Positions 51,275-59,991 of a stretch of DNA of 64,000 nt are shown piece by piece. This DNA comes from CAWJMF01 sp963843945 (lineage in GTDB: Bacteria; Vulcanimicrobiota; Vulcanimicrobiia; Vulcanimicrobiales; Vulcanimicrobiaceae), in the NCBI GenBank assembly GCA_963843945.1, contig CAWJMF010000005.1:1-64000 (forward strand), given 5' to 3'. Positions within the stretch are counted from its first letter, which is position 1, and each line of letters begins with the position of its first letter. The notes beneath the pieces were generated by a model that was not told the DNA's origin, ran no database searches, and saw nothing but the letters and a program-made list of their open reading frames with translations. A program made the position numbers and the translations under genes.

Positions 51275-52916
51275 CCACTTCGCCCAGCGCTTCCCCGTCG
51301 AAGGGCGAGCGCAGGCCGGCCGAGCGCACCAGTTCGCCGAAGGGGGCTTCACCGCCGCGCGCGCAGAGGGCGACGTATGCCTCGAGCGCGTGCGCGCGGT
51401 CGGTCCCGGCCTTCGCCCAGAATTGGAGCGCGCAGCACAGCGCCAGCGTGTAGTCGATATAGTAGAACGGATACAGGTAGATGTGGCGCTTCTCTTGCCA
51501 GAGTCCGCCTTTGGCGGGGAAAGCCAGGTCCCCGTACGCGCGCCACGGCAAGTAGCGCCGTTCCATCGCTTGCCACATCGCGTGGCGCTCGGCCGGACTC
51601 GCTCCGGGATGCTCGTAGACGAGATGCTGAAAGTGATCGACTGCGACGCCGTACGGCAGGAAGAACAGTGCGTCGAGCAGGTGCTCGCGCCGATACGCAT
51701 CGGCGTCGGTCCCGAAGAAACGCTCCATCTCCGGCCACGAAAGATACTCGAGCGCCATCGAATGAATCTCCGCCGATTCGGAGGTCGGGCTCAGGTAGTC
51801 GACCGCGGCCTTGTCGCGGCTGCTGTAAGCTTGGAAGGCGTGCCCGAGTTCGTGCATCAACGTCTTGATGTCGGCGCTGCTTCCGTTGAAGTTGGCGAAG
51901 ACAAAAGGTACGCCGTGGGTCGGGAACATCGTGCAATACGCGCCGAACGCTTTGCCCGGCCGAAGATCGACGTCGAGCAGGCGCCGTTCTTTCATAATTT
52001 CCGCGAACGTGCCGAGCGACGGTGCGAGCGCCGCCAGCGAGTCGACCGCGCGGTCGACGATCCAGCTGCGGTCGCCCTGCGGCGCGATGTGCTTGGAAAG
52101 CCCGAGCACCTTTTCATCCCAAAGGTAGACCCTTTCGAGACCCGCCTTTGCACCAAAGCGGCGCACCAGTTCGCGTACGATCGGAACCACCGTTGCGACG
52201 ACGTCGTCCCGATAGCGCGCGACATCGGCCGGACCGTAGTCGACGCGCCGCATACGGCGGTAGCCAAGCGCGACGAAATTCTGGTAGCCGAGCGTGCGAG
52301 CCATATCGTCGCGCAAATGCACCAGCTCGTCGAAGATGGAGTCCAGCTGCTCCGTGGCGGCCTCGAAAATGCTCCAGCGCGCGACCTCGGCACCGTGCCG
52401 CATGGCCCGCTCCGCATTTCCGGAGAACGCGCCGAGTCCGGCGAGAGAGCGCCGCTCGCCCTCGAAGTCCGCCGTCGCCGCTGCGAGCAGCTCGGTATAC
52501 TGCCGCGTCAGTTCGGACTCGCGCACGAGCTGTTGCGAGATGCCGACGTCGAAGGCGCGGACGTCGGCGTCCCAAAGCGCAAACGCCTGGGGCCCGAGCT
52601 CCGCCTCGAGCGGCGCGCGCAACGCGCCGCCGGCGAGGAAGCGGCGCTTGACGCGGACGTCGCGCGCGGTGACGCCCGGTGCGCGCGCGTCGAGCGCGAG
52701 CTGCGCCGAACGGAAATCTTGGTTACGCGTGTCCTGCGTAAAGCGCAGGCGCACGAGATTCTGTCCGCTGCGCCACTCGCGGCGCAAGGCGTCCCACGCG
52801 CCGAAGGCCGCGCGCCAGCCAGCGGGGGTGTCGCGCCGGTCGAGCTCCGCCTCGATTCGTCCGTAGCGCTCGACAAGGACGTCCTCCGCGGGGAGTGGTG
52901 ACTCTACCCAATCCAC
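51246..52916 (-). CDS. M3 family oligoendopeptidase
   Basis: A 556-aa zinc metallopeptidase. The HEXXH motif appears as LMHELGHAFQAY near residue 345, with the third ligand Glu in SESAEIHSMALE. The C-terminal YPFYYIDYTLALCCALQFW is typical of PepF/M3B enzymes. It is cytoplasmic and cleaves short peptides. The GTG at 52916 overlaps the upstream gene by 13 nt, so it is the last gene of the long minus-strand run. Confidence 0.93.
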   Translation of the reverse strand: MDWVESPLPAEDVLVERYGRIEAELDRRDTPAGWRAAFGAWDALRREWRSGQNLVRLRFTQDTRNQDFRSAQLALDARAPGVTARDVRVKRRFLAGGALRAPLEAELGPQAFALWDADVRAFDVGISQQLVRESELTRQYTELLAAATADFEGERRSLAGLGAFSGNAERAMRHGAEVARWSIFEAATEQLDSIFDELVHLRDDMARTLGYQNFVALGYRRMRRVDYGPADVARYRDDVVATVVPIVRELVRRFGAKAGLERVYLWDEKVLGLSKHIAPQGDRSWIVDRAVDSLAALAPSLGTFAEIMKERRLLDVDLRPGKAFGAYCTMFPTHGVPFVFANFNGSSADIKTLMHELGHAFQAYSSRDKAAVDYLSPTSESAEIHSMALEYLSWPEMERFFGTDADAYRREHLLDALFFLPYGVAVDHFQHLVYEHPGASPAERHAMWQAMERRYLPWRAYGDLAFPAKGGLWQEKRHIYLYPFYYIDYTLALCCALQFWAKAGTDRAHALEAYVALCARGGEAPFGELVRSAGLRSPFDGEALGEVVRSASATFG

Positions 52917-53722
52917 TTGGCACGCAACTTCGCATACGTCCCGTCGGCGAGCGCACGATCGATGAAGGCATTCAGCGCAGCCTCGAACGCGCCGTCGCCG
53001 GCGTGCATGAAGTACTCCTTCTGGAGCTTCGTGAAGGGCTGCGCGGGATCGGCGACCGCCAAGCGCTGATCGCTTCGCGCGGCGAGCGCCGCTTCGACGC
53101 CGTCGGTAATCATCACGTCCGCCGCGCCGCTTGCGACCATCGCCGGGATGCTCAGGTTTTTCTCGACGACGACCACCGTCGCCAGCTTGACATTCGCGTT
53201 CACGAATTTTTGGTTCGTGCCACCGGGGTTGACTGCAATAAGCACGCCCGGCTGATCGATGGCCGCCAGCGTCTTATACTTCGCGCGATCGCGGCTCCGC
53301 ACCAGCGCCACTTTCCCATCGCTCAAGTACGGATGCGAGAGCACGCCGTTTGCTTCGCGCTCCGGTGAATCGCTGACGCCGCCCATCGCGACGTCGAACT
53401 TATCCGCCTGCAAGTCGGCCGTCATCGTCGGCCACGAGGTCGCCACGAACACGGCGCGCACCCCGAGCGAATTCGCAAAGGCCTGTGCCACGTCGATGTC
53501 CATGCCCGAGTACATTTGCGTTGCCGGGTCGAGATACGTGTACGGCTTATAATCCCCGGTCGTCCCCACCCGCAAGACGCCCGTCGCCTTGATGCGGGCC
53601 AGTCGATCGCCCCCAACCGCCGGTGCCGGCGCAGCTGCCGCACCGGGCGGCGCCGGCTGCGCCGCAGCAACGAGCGGTCCTAGCGCGAGCGCGGTCGCCA
53701 ACGCGAAACAGCGAAAGATCAT
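52904..53722 (-). CDS. Cyclohexadienyl/arogenate dehydratase-like periplasmic protein (SBP fold)
   Basis: A 272-aa protein with a signal peptide (FALATALALGPLVAAAQP) and an amino-acid-binding-protein fold. VGTTGDYKPYTYLDP, TSWPTMTADLQADKFDVAMG, VNPGGTNQKFVNANVKLA and MITDGVEA match the PheC family, which uses this fold for prephenate/arogenate dehydration. A pure solute-binding role is the alternative, but no ABC importer genes adjoin. It lies 16 nt after the lipocalin gene. Confidence 0.75.
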   Translation of the reverse strand: MIFRCFALATALALGPLVAAAQPAPPGAAAAPAPAVGGDRLARIKATGVLRVGTTGDYKPYTYLDPATQMYSGMDIDVAQAFANSLGVRAVFVATSWPTMTADLQADKFDVAMGGVSDSPEREANGVLSHPYLSDGKVALVRSRDRAKYKTLAAIDQPGVLIAVNPGGTNQKFVNANVKLATVVVVEKNLSIPAMVASGAADVMITDGVEAALAARSDQRLAVADPAQPFTKLQKEYFMHAGDGAFEAALNAFIDRALADGTYAKLRAKWIG

Positions 53723-53738
53723 TTTCCCGGCTTCTCGC

Positions 53739-55046
53739 TCACAACGTGACCATCCCCGCGTATCCCGTCAACTCGACGTAACCGGTACCCACTCGCGCGC
53801 CCGGCCGACGCGGATCCGTCGCGTCGACCGCCCCTTCCCAATACGAAACGCCGCCCGACGGCAACGCCAGTTCCTGATCCGCCAGCACCGGCTGCAGTAC
53901 GACGTCGACATTCGCCGCCGGCACCCGCACCCGCCAACCGCTCGGATACGTCGCCCCCGTGTGCGGGCTGCGCCAGCTCCCGGTCGCGAGCGCGCTGAAG
54001 TCGGCCAGCGTCAAATCTGTGACGCGTCCGTCCCGCGCGATCAAGCTCCCACTCGACTGCGGCGTGATGCTGCCGTCAGCCCGCCGCAAAACGTACAGCA
54101 TCAGTTCGCGCCCGTCGTTCAACTGGATCGAGTACCAATCCCAGCCGCGCTGTTCCGGTTGCAACTCCCCCGACCCGAACTCATGATCCATCCACGAAAT
54201 CCCCTCGACCGCAAAGCGCTGTCCCCCGAGCGTCAACGCGCCGTGCGACTTCAAGCGCGTATATGAATAATAGTGCGACGCACACGACGCGCACGGCCCC
54301 TTCCGCGAAATCCCATCATGTCCGTGAACGGCCGGCGGCTTCTCCGGGATCTGCACCAAATCGAGCGCCGCCACCCCGCCCGGCCCATCCGGCTCGCGCG
54401 CGTGCAGCGTCATCCGTTCGAAGCGCCGATCGCGCAACGCCGTCCCCACGAGCGTCCAATCGAGCGACTTGACGTCGAGGCTCTCGCTCGACGCAGCGCC
54501 CATGCCCAGCGCCTCGCGCGCAAAGCGGTCGGTATAATAGAACCGCTTCCCCGCCTCGTCCGTAATCGCAAAGTGCGCCGGATAAAGCTGCGTCCCACGC
54601 CACCTGCTCTGACCCGGCAGCGGTGCGGGATCGCCGGGCCGCATCCCGATCCGGAAAAACGTCAGCTCATACCCAAACCGCCGCCCGCTCGACGTCACCA
54701 AATGCCCCGTGTAATACCACCACTCACTCTGAAACTGCTTATGCGCCGCATGATCGCGCGGAAACGAAAACGCGTACGGCTTACCGGCGCTCTCGAAGCC
54801 GGTGCTAGGCGATTCTCTTGTCTTGCTTCGGGCGGGCGTGGGGGCGCGGCGACGGACTGCGCCGGGGACGCTCGCGATTTCGCATCCTGCGAAATCGCTG
54901 CTCGGCCACTTTTTGTTCCCGCCCATCCGTGGGCTTCGCAAAAAGTTGGACGCCCCGGCGCACTCCGTCGCCGCGCCCCCACGCCAGCCGAGCTGCGTCG
55001 CGAGAATAAGGCTTGCGGCGCCGAGGGCGACTGCTTTCCGGCTCAT
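53739..55046 (-). CDS. AttH/carotenoid hydratase-like lipocalin-fold exported protein
   Basis: A 435-aa protein of the lipocalin-like AttH family. Conserved features include FPRDHAAHKQFQSEWWYYTG, YELTFFRIGM, YPAHFAITD and WMDHEFGSGELQPEQRGWDW. In this family the protein commonly accompanies an FtsX permease and ABC ATPase, as here. The signal helix (residues 4-20) is followed by about 50 residues (21-71) encoded by a 151-bp palindrome, a Cys/Arg-rich stretch unlike the rest. The ATG at 55046 overlaps the permease stop by 4 nt. Signal cleavage with the insert present is uncertain. Confidence 0.85.
   Translation of the reverse strand: MSRKAVALGAASLILATQLGWRGGAATECAGASNFLRSPRMGGNKKWPSSDFAGCEIASVPGAVRRRAPTPARSKTRESPSTGFESAGKPYAFSFPRDHAAHKQFQSEWWYYTGHLVTSSGRRFGYELTFFRIGMRPGDPAPLPGQSRWRGTQLYPAHFAITDEAGKRFYYTDRFAREALGMGAASSESLDVKSLDWTLVGTALRDRRFERMTLHAREPDGPGGVAALDLVQIPEKPPAVHGHDGISRKGPCASCASHYYSYTRLKSHGALTLGGQRFAVEGISWMDHEFGSGELQPEQRGWDWYSIQLNDGRELMLYVLRRADGSITPQSSGSLIARDGRVTDLTLADFSALATGSWRSPHTGATYPSGWRVRVPAANVDVVLQPVLADQELALPSGGVSYWEGAVDATDPRRPGARVGTGYVELTGYAGMVTL
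54835..54985. repeat. 151-bp nested palindromic element inserted in frame
   Basis: Outer arms at 54835-54867 and 54953-54985 are 33-nt inverted repeats with one mismatch (54857 against 54963). Inside are two more hairpins. The first, 54874-54898, is GCGATTTCGCA-TCC-TGCGAAATCGC, perfect. The second, 54909-54945, has outer CTTTTTG/CAAAAAG and inner GCCCA-TCCG-TGGGC. The whole folds as a three-stem, cloverleaf-like structure. The host reading frame passes through it, and the opposite strand is open too. No second copy is visible in the window. Confidence 0.85.
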
Positions 55047-57619
55047 TCCGTCCGCACCGCATCCGCGGTCTCGATCCGGGCGGCAACGCGCGCGGGGTAG
55101 AGGCCGGCAAGCAACGCCGCCATGATGACGAGAAGGAACGAGACGCCGAGGAACTCCCAAGGCATGTGCAACTCGATGAGCCAGCCGAAAGCCTGACGGT
55201 TGATCACAAAGATTAGGAGCAGCGCGAGCAAGATGCCGACCGCGATGCCGCTCGCGCCGCCGAGAGCGCCGATGTAGGCGGCCTCGTACAAGATCATGGT
55301 CCGGACCTCGGCCGCGCGCAGGCCGAGGTAGCGCATCAGGCCGATCTCGCGGCGACGCTCGAGCACGAGGGCGAAGAGCGTGCTGACGATCCCGAGGACG
55401 GCGATCGCGATCGAAATGATGTAGAGCGCGTACGTGATCGCGAAGGTGCGGTTGAAGATCGCGATGACGAGTTCGCGCAATTCGCGCGTCGTCTGGACGT
55501 CGATGCGCAGCGGCAGGGCACTGCGGATGATGCGCGAGCGCAGATCGGAAAGGTCCGTGCCCGGCGCGGCGTAGATGGCCAGCGAGTTGAGCGAGTCGTC
55601 GTGGAAGAGTTTTGCGAAGGTCGCTTCGTCGAGGATGACGATGCCGCCGTCGCTCGAGTAGTCGTTGTAGACGGCGACGACATCCAGGGCGACGCGACCG
55701 CTGGGTGTATCGAGGTGCAGCGTATCGCCGGGCCGCACGTTGAAGCGCGTGGCGAAGGGCTCGCTCACGAGCACGCGATTGGAGTTCGGAAGCGTCCTGG
55801 CGAGGGTTGCGGTGTCGACGTTGCCCAGGAAGCGGAGTTTGCGGCGCGCCGCAACGGAGGCGAGATCGGTCGCGGCGAGCGTCGTGAGCGAACCGCGAAA
55901 GGGGATCGTGATGGCGCGGAACGTGTCGACGGCGGCAACCCCGGGCAACGCCGCGACCCGACTTGCGACGCGCGGTGAGAAGCGCGAATCCGTCGAGGCG
56001 TCTTGCAGGCCCAGGGGGCGCACGAAGAGATCGGCTTTGAGCGTTTCGTCGGCCCAGGCGACGACGGTGGTGCGGAACGACCCGATCAGGATAGCGACGC
56101 TGACCATCATCCCGATCGCGACCATGAGCGCCGCGACCGCGACGGCGGCGCGGCGCGGTGCAGCGCCGAGATTGGCGGCGGCGAGGCGGGCGGGCGGCGA
56201 AAGGTGCGTCGCGAAACGCCGGCCGAGCGCGGCGACGCAGATAACGGCCAGCGGCATGCAGAGCGACGCGCCCGCGACGATCAGCAGGCCCGCCGCGTAC
56301 CCGAAAAGCGGTAGGGAGTCGACGGCCGGTAGCCGCGCGGCAAATGCGGCGAAGGCGAAGGCAACCAGGCCGGCCAGCGCGAGCCCGAGACCTGGGCGTT
56401 TGTTGCGACTCTCGTAGCCGGCAGCGCGCATCGTGATGGCGGGCAGCGTTGCGGCGGCTTCGACTGCGGGAGCGAGCGCCGAGAGCGTGGCCAGCGCGAT
56501 GCCGAGGAAGAACGCTTTGGCGAGCACCAGCGGTGCGTAGTCGACGCGATCCGCGTGCGTCCCGACGTAGAGCGTATCGACCGTTTGGGCTACGGCGCCG
56601 ACCGAGAATTGCGCTAGCAGGGCGCCGAGCAGTAAACCGAGCAGCGCGCCCGCTACGCCGAACAACATGCCCTCGGCGAGGAACGTCGCGAAGATCTGAC
56701 GGCGCGTCGCACCGAGGGCGCGCAGCGTGCCGATCTCGGGGCGGCGCTGCACGACGGAAATCGCGACCGTGTTGTAGATTAGGTACATTCCGACGAGCAG
56801 CGCGACGTAGGACAGCGCGGCGAGGTTCAGCGCGAAGCTGCGCAGCATGCGCTGAATCTCGCCGGTCCTCACTTTGGGTTCGATGGCGCGGGTGCCGGCC
56901 GGAATGACGCGCTCGACCGCGCGGGCAATCGCGGGGATGCGCTGCGGGTCGACGACGAGATCGATGCGGTCGAGCGAACCGACCTTGCCGAAGATCTCCT
57001 GAGCCGTCACGATATCGACGAACACGACGCTCGAATCGATGCCTGGAACCGACGCCGGAACGACGGCCACGATCTTCAGCCGGACCGGACGGTCGCCGGC
57101 GAGCGCCGCGAACAGGCTGCCGGCCCGCAGGCCGTAGCGCGCCGCAACGCGCTGTGAAACGATCGCGCCGCGCGCGGCGATCAGTTCGTACGGGTCGCTT
57201 TGCGCTCCCGGCGCATCGTACGCGCCGGGCGTCGCGACGCGTTGCGATTCGTCTTGCGGAAGCGGGCGCAGGAGGTCCACGCCGAGCACGTGCAGGACCT
57301 CGCCCGACATCGGCACGCCGGCGCGTGCGCCGGCGACCAAGCTGTCCTCGATTGCGGGACTCGCCGTGCGCACGCCCTCGAGCGCTTGGACGCGCAGCAG
57401 CGCCCGTTCGTCGAAGCCGCGCCCGATCCCGAGGACCTGCAGGTTGACGTGATTCGCGACGAGGTTCACGCTCTTTGCGAACGAGGCAACGGCGGTCGCG
57501 TTGGCGAGCTCGACCGCGAGCGAAATCGCGACGCCGAGCCCGACGGCGAGCACGGTGACGAGCGAACGCAGCCGGTTCAGCCGGATATGTCCGAGCACGA
57601 GGGTGCGAAAGAGCGTCAT
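55043..57619 (-). CDS. ABC transporter permease, double FtsX type
   Basis: An 858-aa permease with an N-terminal helix (LRSLVTVLAVGLGVAISLAV), a large periplasmic MacB-like domain, and two FtsX cores (LSYVALLVGMYLIYNTVAIS; and near the C-terminus YALYIISIAIAVLGIVSTLF). The motifs RRPEIGTLRALGATRRQI and RRREIGLMRYLGLRAAEV are the coupling loops. It is the Lol/Mac type that extracts lipids or lipoproteins to periplasmic partners. It forms an exporter with the ATPase 1 nt upstream and the lipocalin downstream. Confidence 0.92.
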   Translation of the reverse strand: MTLFRTLVLGHIRLNRLRSLVTVLAVGLGVAISLAVELANATAVASFAKSVNLVANHVNLQVLGIGRGFDERALLRVQALEGVRTASPAIEDSLVAGARAGVPMSGEVLHVLGVDLLRPLPQDESQRVATPGAYDAPGAQSDPYELIAARGAIVSQRVAARYGLRAGSLFAALAGDRPVRLKIVAVVPASVPGIDSSVVFVDIVTAQEIFGKVGSLDRIDLVVDPQRIPAIARAVERVIPAGTRAIEPKVRTGEIQRMLRSFALNLAALSYVALLVGMYLIYNTVAISVVQRRPEIGTLRALGATRRQIFATFLAEGMLFGVAGALLGLLLGALLAQFSVGAVAQTVDTLYVGTHADRVDYAPLVLAKAFFLGIALATLSALAPAVEAAATLPAITMRAAGYESRNKRPGLGLALAGLVAFAFAAFAARLPAVDSLPLFGYAAGLLIVAGASLCMPLAVICVAALGRRFATHLSPPARLAAANLGAAPRRAAVAVAALMVAIGMMVSVAILIGSFRTTVVAWADETLKADLFVRPLGLQDASTDSRFSPRVASRVAALPGVAAVDTFRAITIPFRGSLTTLAATDLASVAARRKLRFLGNVDTATLARTLPNSNRVLVSEPFATRFNVRPGDTLHLDTPSGRVALDVVAVYNDYSSDGGIVILDEATFAKLFHDDSLNSLAIYAAPGTDLSDLRSRIIRSALPLRIDVQTTRELRELVIAIFNRTFAITYALYIISIAIAVLGIVSTLFALVLERRREIGLMRYLGLRAAEVRTMILYEAAYIGALGGASGIAVGILLALLLIFVINRQAFGWLIELHMPWEFLGVSFLLVIMAALLAGLYPARVAARIETADAVRTE

Positions 57620-57620
57620 C

Positions 57621-58304
57621 TCAGCCGACGATGCGTCCGTCCTGCATGCGGATCGTCCGGTCGCAAACGCCCGCGGCCTCGGCGGAATGGGTCGCCATCA
57701 GGATCGCTTGTCCGCCCGCCGCGATCGAGCGCAGCAGCCGCAGAACCGCCGCGCCGCTGACCGAGTCGAGATTGCCGGTCGGCTCGTCGGCGAGTACGAT
57801 TGCGGGCCGGTGGATCGTGGCGCGCGCGACTGCGGCGCGCTGCAGTTGGCCGCCCGAGGCCTGCGCCGGATACGCGCCCGCTTTGTCGGCAATTCCGACC
57901 GCCTCGAGCGCTTCGCTCACACGCTGCGCGATTTCCGCGCGTTCGCGGCGTTGCAGGACCAGCGGCAAGCCGACGTTCTCGGCGATCGTCATCGAGGGCA
58001 GCAGGTTGAAGAATTGGAAAACGGTGCCGACACGATCGCGCCGCAATGCGGTCAACGCGTCGTCGTCGAGCTCCGCGGTCGAGCGGCCGTCGAGCTCGAC
58101 GGTGCCGGCAGTCGGCAAGTCGACGCAGCCGATAAGGTTGAGCAGGGTGCTTTTACCGCAGCCGCTCGGCCCCATCAGGGCGACCATTTCGCCTTGCCGA
58201 ATATCGAGCGTCACACCGTCGAGCGCGCGCACCTCTTCTGCCGTGCCCGGCGCGTAGCATTTGCTCGCTCCGGCGACGCGCACGACGCTCCCGGCCCGAT
58301 TCAC
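57621..58304 (-). CDS. ABC transporter ATP-binding protein, LolD/MacB type
   Basis: A 227-aa ATPase: Walker A GPSGCGKSTLLNLIGCVDLP, Q-loop VFQFFNLLPSMTIAENV, signature ASGGQLQRAAVARA, Walker B AIVLADEPTGNLDS, and the H-loop MATHS. The signature Ser-Gly-Gly-Gln is kept. The GTG at 58304 overlaps the ketosynthase stop (GTGA), linking the exporter to the biosynthetic genes. Confidence 0.93.
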   Translation of the reverse strand: MNRAGSVVRVAGASKCYAPGTAEEVRALDGVTLDIRQGEMVALMGPSGCGKSTLLNLIGCVDLPTAGTVELDGRSTAELDDDALTALRRDRVGTVFQFFNLLPSMTIAENVGLPLVLQRRERAEIAQRVSEALEAVGIADKAGAYPAQASGGQLQRAAVARATIHRPAIVLADEPTGNLDSVSGAAVLRLLRSIAAGGQAILMATHSAEAAGVCDRTIRMQDGRIVG

Positions 58305-59548
58305 GCCTCGCTGCTTCGCATCACGAGCGCGGCGTTGATCCCTCCGAACCCGGTCGAATTCGAGAGGACGATCCGCGGCCGCGCTGCGCGCGTTTCGCGC
58401 CGCACGTCAAGGCCGCACTCGGGATCGCGATGCAGCAGGTTGACGGCACCCGGAAGGCGGCCCTCTTGCATCGCCAGGAGCGAGAGCGCCGCCTCCCAAG
58501 CTCCCGTTGCGCCGAGCGCGTGTCCGTGCTGACCCTTTGTCGCGATCACCGGAATCGAGCCGGCACGCTCGCCGAAAACGCTTGCGAGCGCGCGCGCTTC
58601 GGTGACGTCGTTCAACTTGCTCGACGAACCGTGCGCGTCGACGAGTTCGACTTCCTCCGGAGTCACGCTCGCTTCGCGCAGCGCGTTCTGCATGGCGCGC
58701 GCCGAGCTGCGCGCTTCGGGGTCGGGGGCGGTCATGTGGTGCGCGTCGCCGGTTAGCCCGAAGCCCGTGACTTCTCCATAAATGCGCGCGCCGCGCGCGA
58801 CGGCGTCGTCGAAACGCTCGAGCAAAAGCATTCCGGCTCCTTCGGCCATGACGAAGCCGTCGCGGTCGCGATCGAACGGGCGGCTGGCGTGGGCCGGATC
58901 GGCATTGTTAGTCGACATCGCGCGGATAATCGAGAAGGCGCCGAAGACAAGCGGGGAGAGCGGGGCCTCGACGCCGCCGGCGAGCGCCGCCCGTACCTCG
59001 CCGCGTGCGATCGCGCGAAAGGCCTCGCCGATCGCCACGGACCCGGCCGCGCAAGAGTTGCCGTTTGCAAGATTCGGTCCGCGGATTCCGAGCTCGAGCG
59101 CGACCTGCGTTGTTGCGGCCCCGCCGAACACCGAGATGGCGAGCAGCGGCCGGACGTGCTTGATGCCGCGCTCGCGAAAGACGGTGTGCTGTTCTTCGGC
59201 GTACGCGAGTCCGCCCAGCGCCGAGCCGATGTAGACGCCGGTTTCGTCCGCGCGCCCCTCAAGCGAGAGGCCACCGTCCTCGAGCGCCATACGCGACGCC
59301 GCAATCGAGAACTGCGCGAACCGGTCGGTCCAGCGCAGCCGCTTAGCATCGAGATACGCGGACGCGTCGAAGTCGTCGACCTGAGCCGCGATGCGCGACG
59401 AGAATTCGGCCGGATCGAAACGCGTGATGGGAGCGATGCCGACGTGCCCCGCCAGCGCCCGCTCCCAAAAGGCGCCGACGCCGTTCCCGAGCGGTGAGAC
59501 GATTCCGATTCCGGTGACGACCGCTCGCGGCGCGCCGCTCGCGCTCAA
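58301..59548 (-). CDS. Beta-ketoacyl-ACP synthase (FabF-like ketosynthase)
   Basis: A 415-aa condensing enzyme. The active-site Cys is in NGNSCAAGSVAIG near residue 170. The first His lies in VDAHGSSSKLND (HGTST variant) near 310 and the second in GQHGHALGATG near 345. SNSTGFGGINAALV closes the fold. The variant motifs suggest a secondary-metabolism KASII rather than housekeeping FabF. No acyl carrier protein is adjacent. The ATG at 59548 overlaps the SRPBCC stop. Confidence 0.92.
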   Translation of the reverse strand: MSASGAPRAVVTGIGIVSPLGNGVGAFWERALAGHVGIAPITRFDPAEFSSRIAAQVDDFDASAYLDAKRLRWTDRFAQFSIAASRMALEDGGLSLEGRADETGVYIGSALGGLAYAEEQHTVFRERGIKHVRPLLAISVFGGAATTQVALELGIRGPNLANGNSCAAGSVAIGEAFRAIARGEVRAALAGGVEAPLSPLVFGAFSIIRAMSTNNADPAHASRPFDRDRDGFVMAEGAGMLLLERFDDAVARGARIYGEVTGFGLTGDAHHMTAPDPEARSSARAMQNALREASVTPEEVELVDAHGSSSKLNDVTEARALASVFGERAGSIPVIATKGQHGHALGATGAWEAALSLLAMQEGRLPGAVNLLHRDPECGLDVRRETRAARPRIVLSNSTGFGGINAALVMRSSEA

Positions 59549-59991
59549 GCCGGAGCCTCAGCCAGAACTTTCATCCGCGCCAAGGTTTTTCGCGCGACGT
59601 ATTCGATGAAGAACTTCGAGACGACGTTGCGGCCGAGCCAAGCGGCGGCCAGCGGAAAAAGAAAGACTAAGCGGTGCTCGATAGTGACCCGGGTTCCTTC
59701 CTCGAGGGGCTCGAAGCGCCACTCGACATCCATGCCGCGCGTCCAGCCTCGAATGTGCCGGAACCGGATGGTGGGACGCTCCGGATCGTTGATCTGTTCC
59801 GCGACCCAGCGAATGGGAATGAAGTCGCGCCGGGCCGCCATCTCGACGATTCGGCGACCCTGCCGCTCTTCGAGAACGCGGACGGAGCGGTAATGCGGAA
59901 GCAACTCGGGCCAGCGCTCGGTTGCCGCTGCAAGGTCGTAGATACGCTTGGGCGGCGCGCCGATGACGATCTCGCTGCGCGTCTCCGTCAT
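59545..59991 (-). CDS. SRPBCC family cyclase/aromatase-like protein
   Basis: A 148-aa START/polyketide-cyclase fold: IVIGAPPKRIYDLAAATERW, HYRSVRVLEERQGRRIVEMA and VEWRFEPLEEGTRVTIEH. Such proteins bind hydrophobic intermediates or assist cyclisation of polyketides and quinones. It is placed between the flavoprotein and ketosynthase genes with 4-nt overlaps on both sides. Confidence 0.88.
   Translation of the reverse strand: MTETRSEIVIGAPPKRIYDLAAATERWPELLPHYRSVRVLEERQGRRIVEMAARRDFIPIRWVAEQINDPERPTIRFRHIRGWTRGMDVEWRFEPLEEGTRVTIEHRLVFLFPLAAAWLGRNVVSKFFIEYVARKTLARMKVLAEAPA

Noticed and set aside
51141..52901. Long open frame (586 codons) antisense to the M3 peptidase
   Set aside because: Arg/Ala/Glu-rich composition with no domain motifs, and the opposite strand carries a complete HEXXH peptidase. 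High-GC codon usage creates such frames.
54273..55100. Plus-strand frame through the lipocalin region
   Set aside because: It is open partly because the palindrome reads similarly on both strands; outside it there are no motifs, and the minus strand has a clear AttH-like protein.
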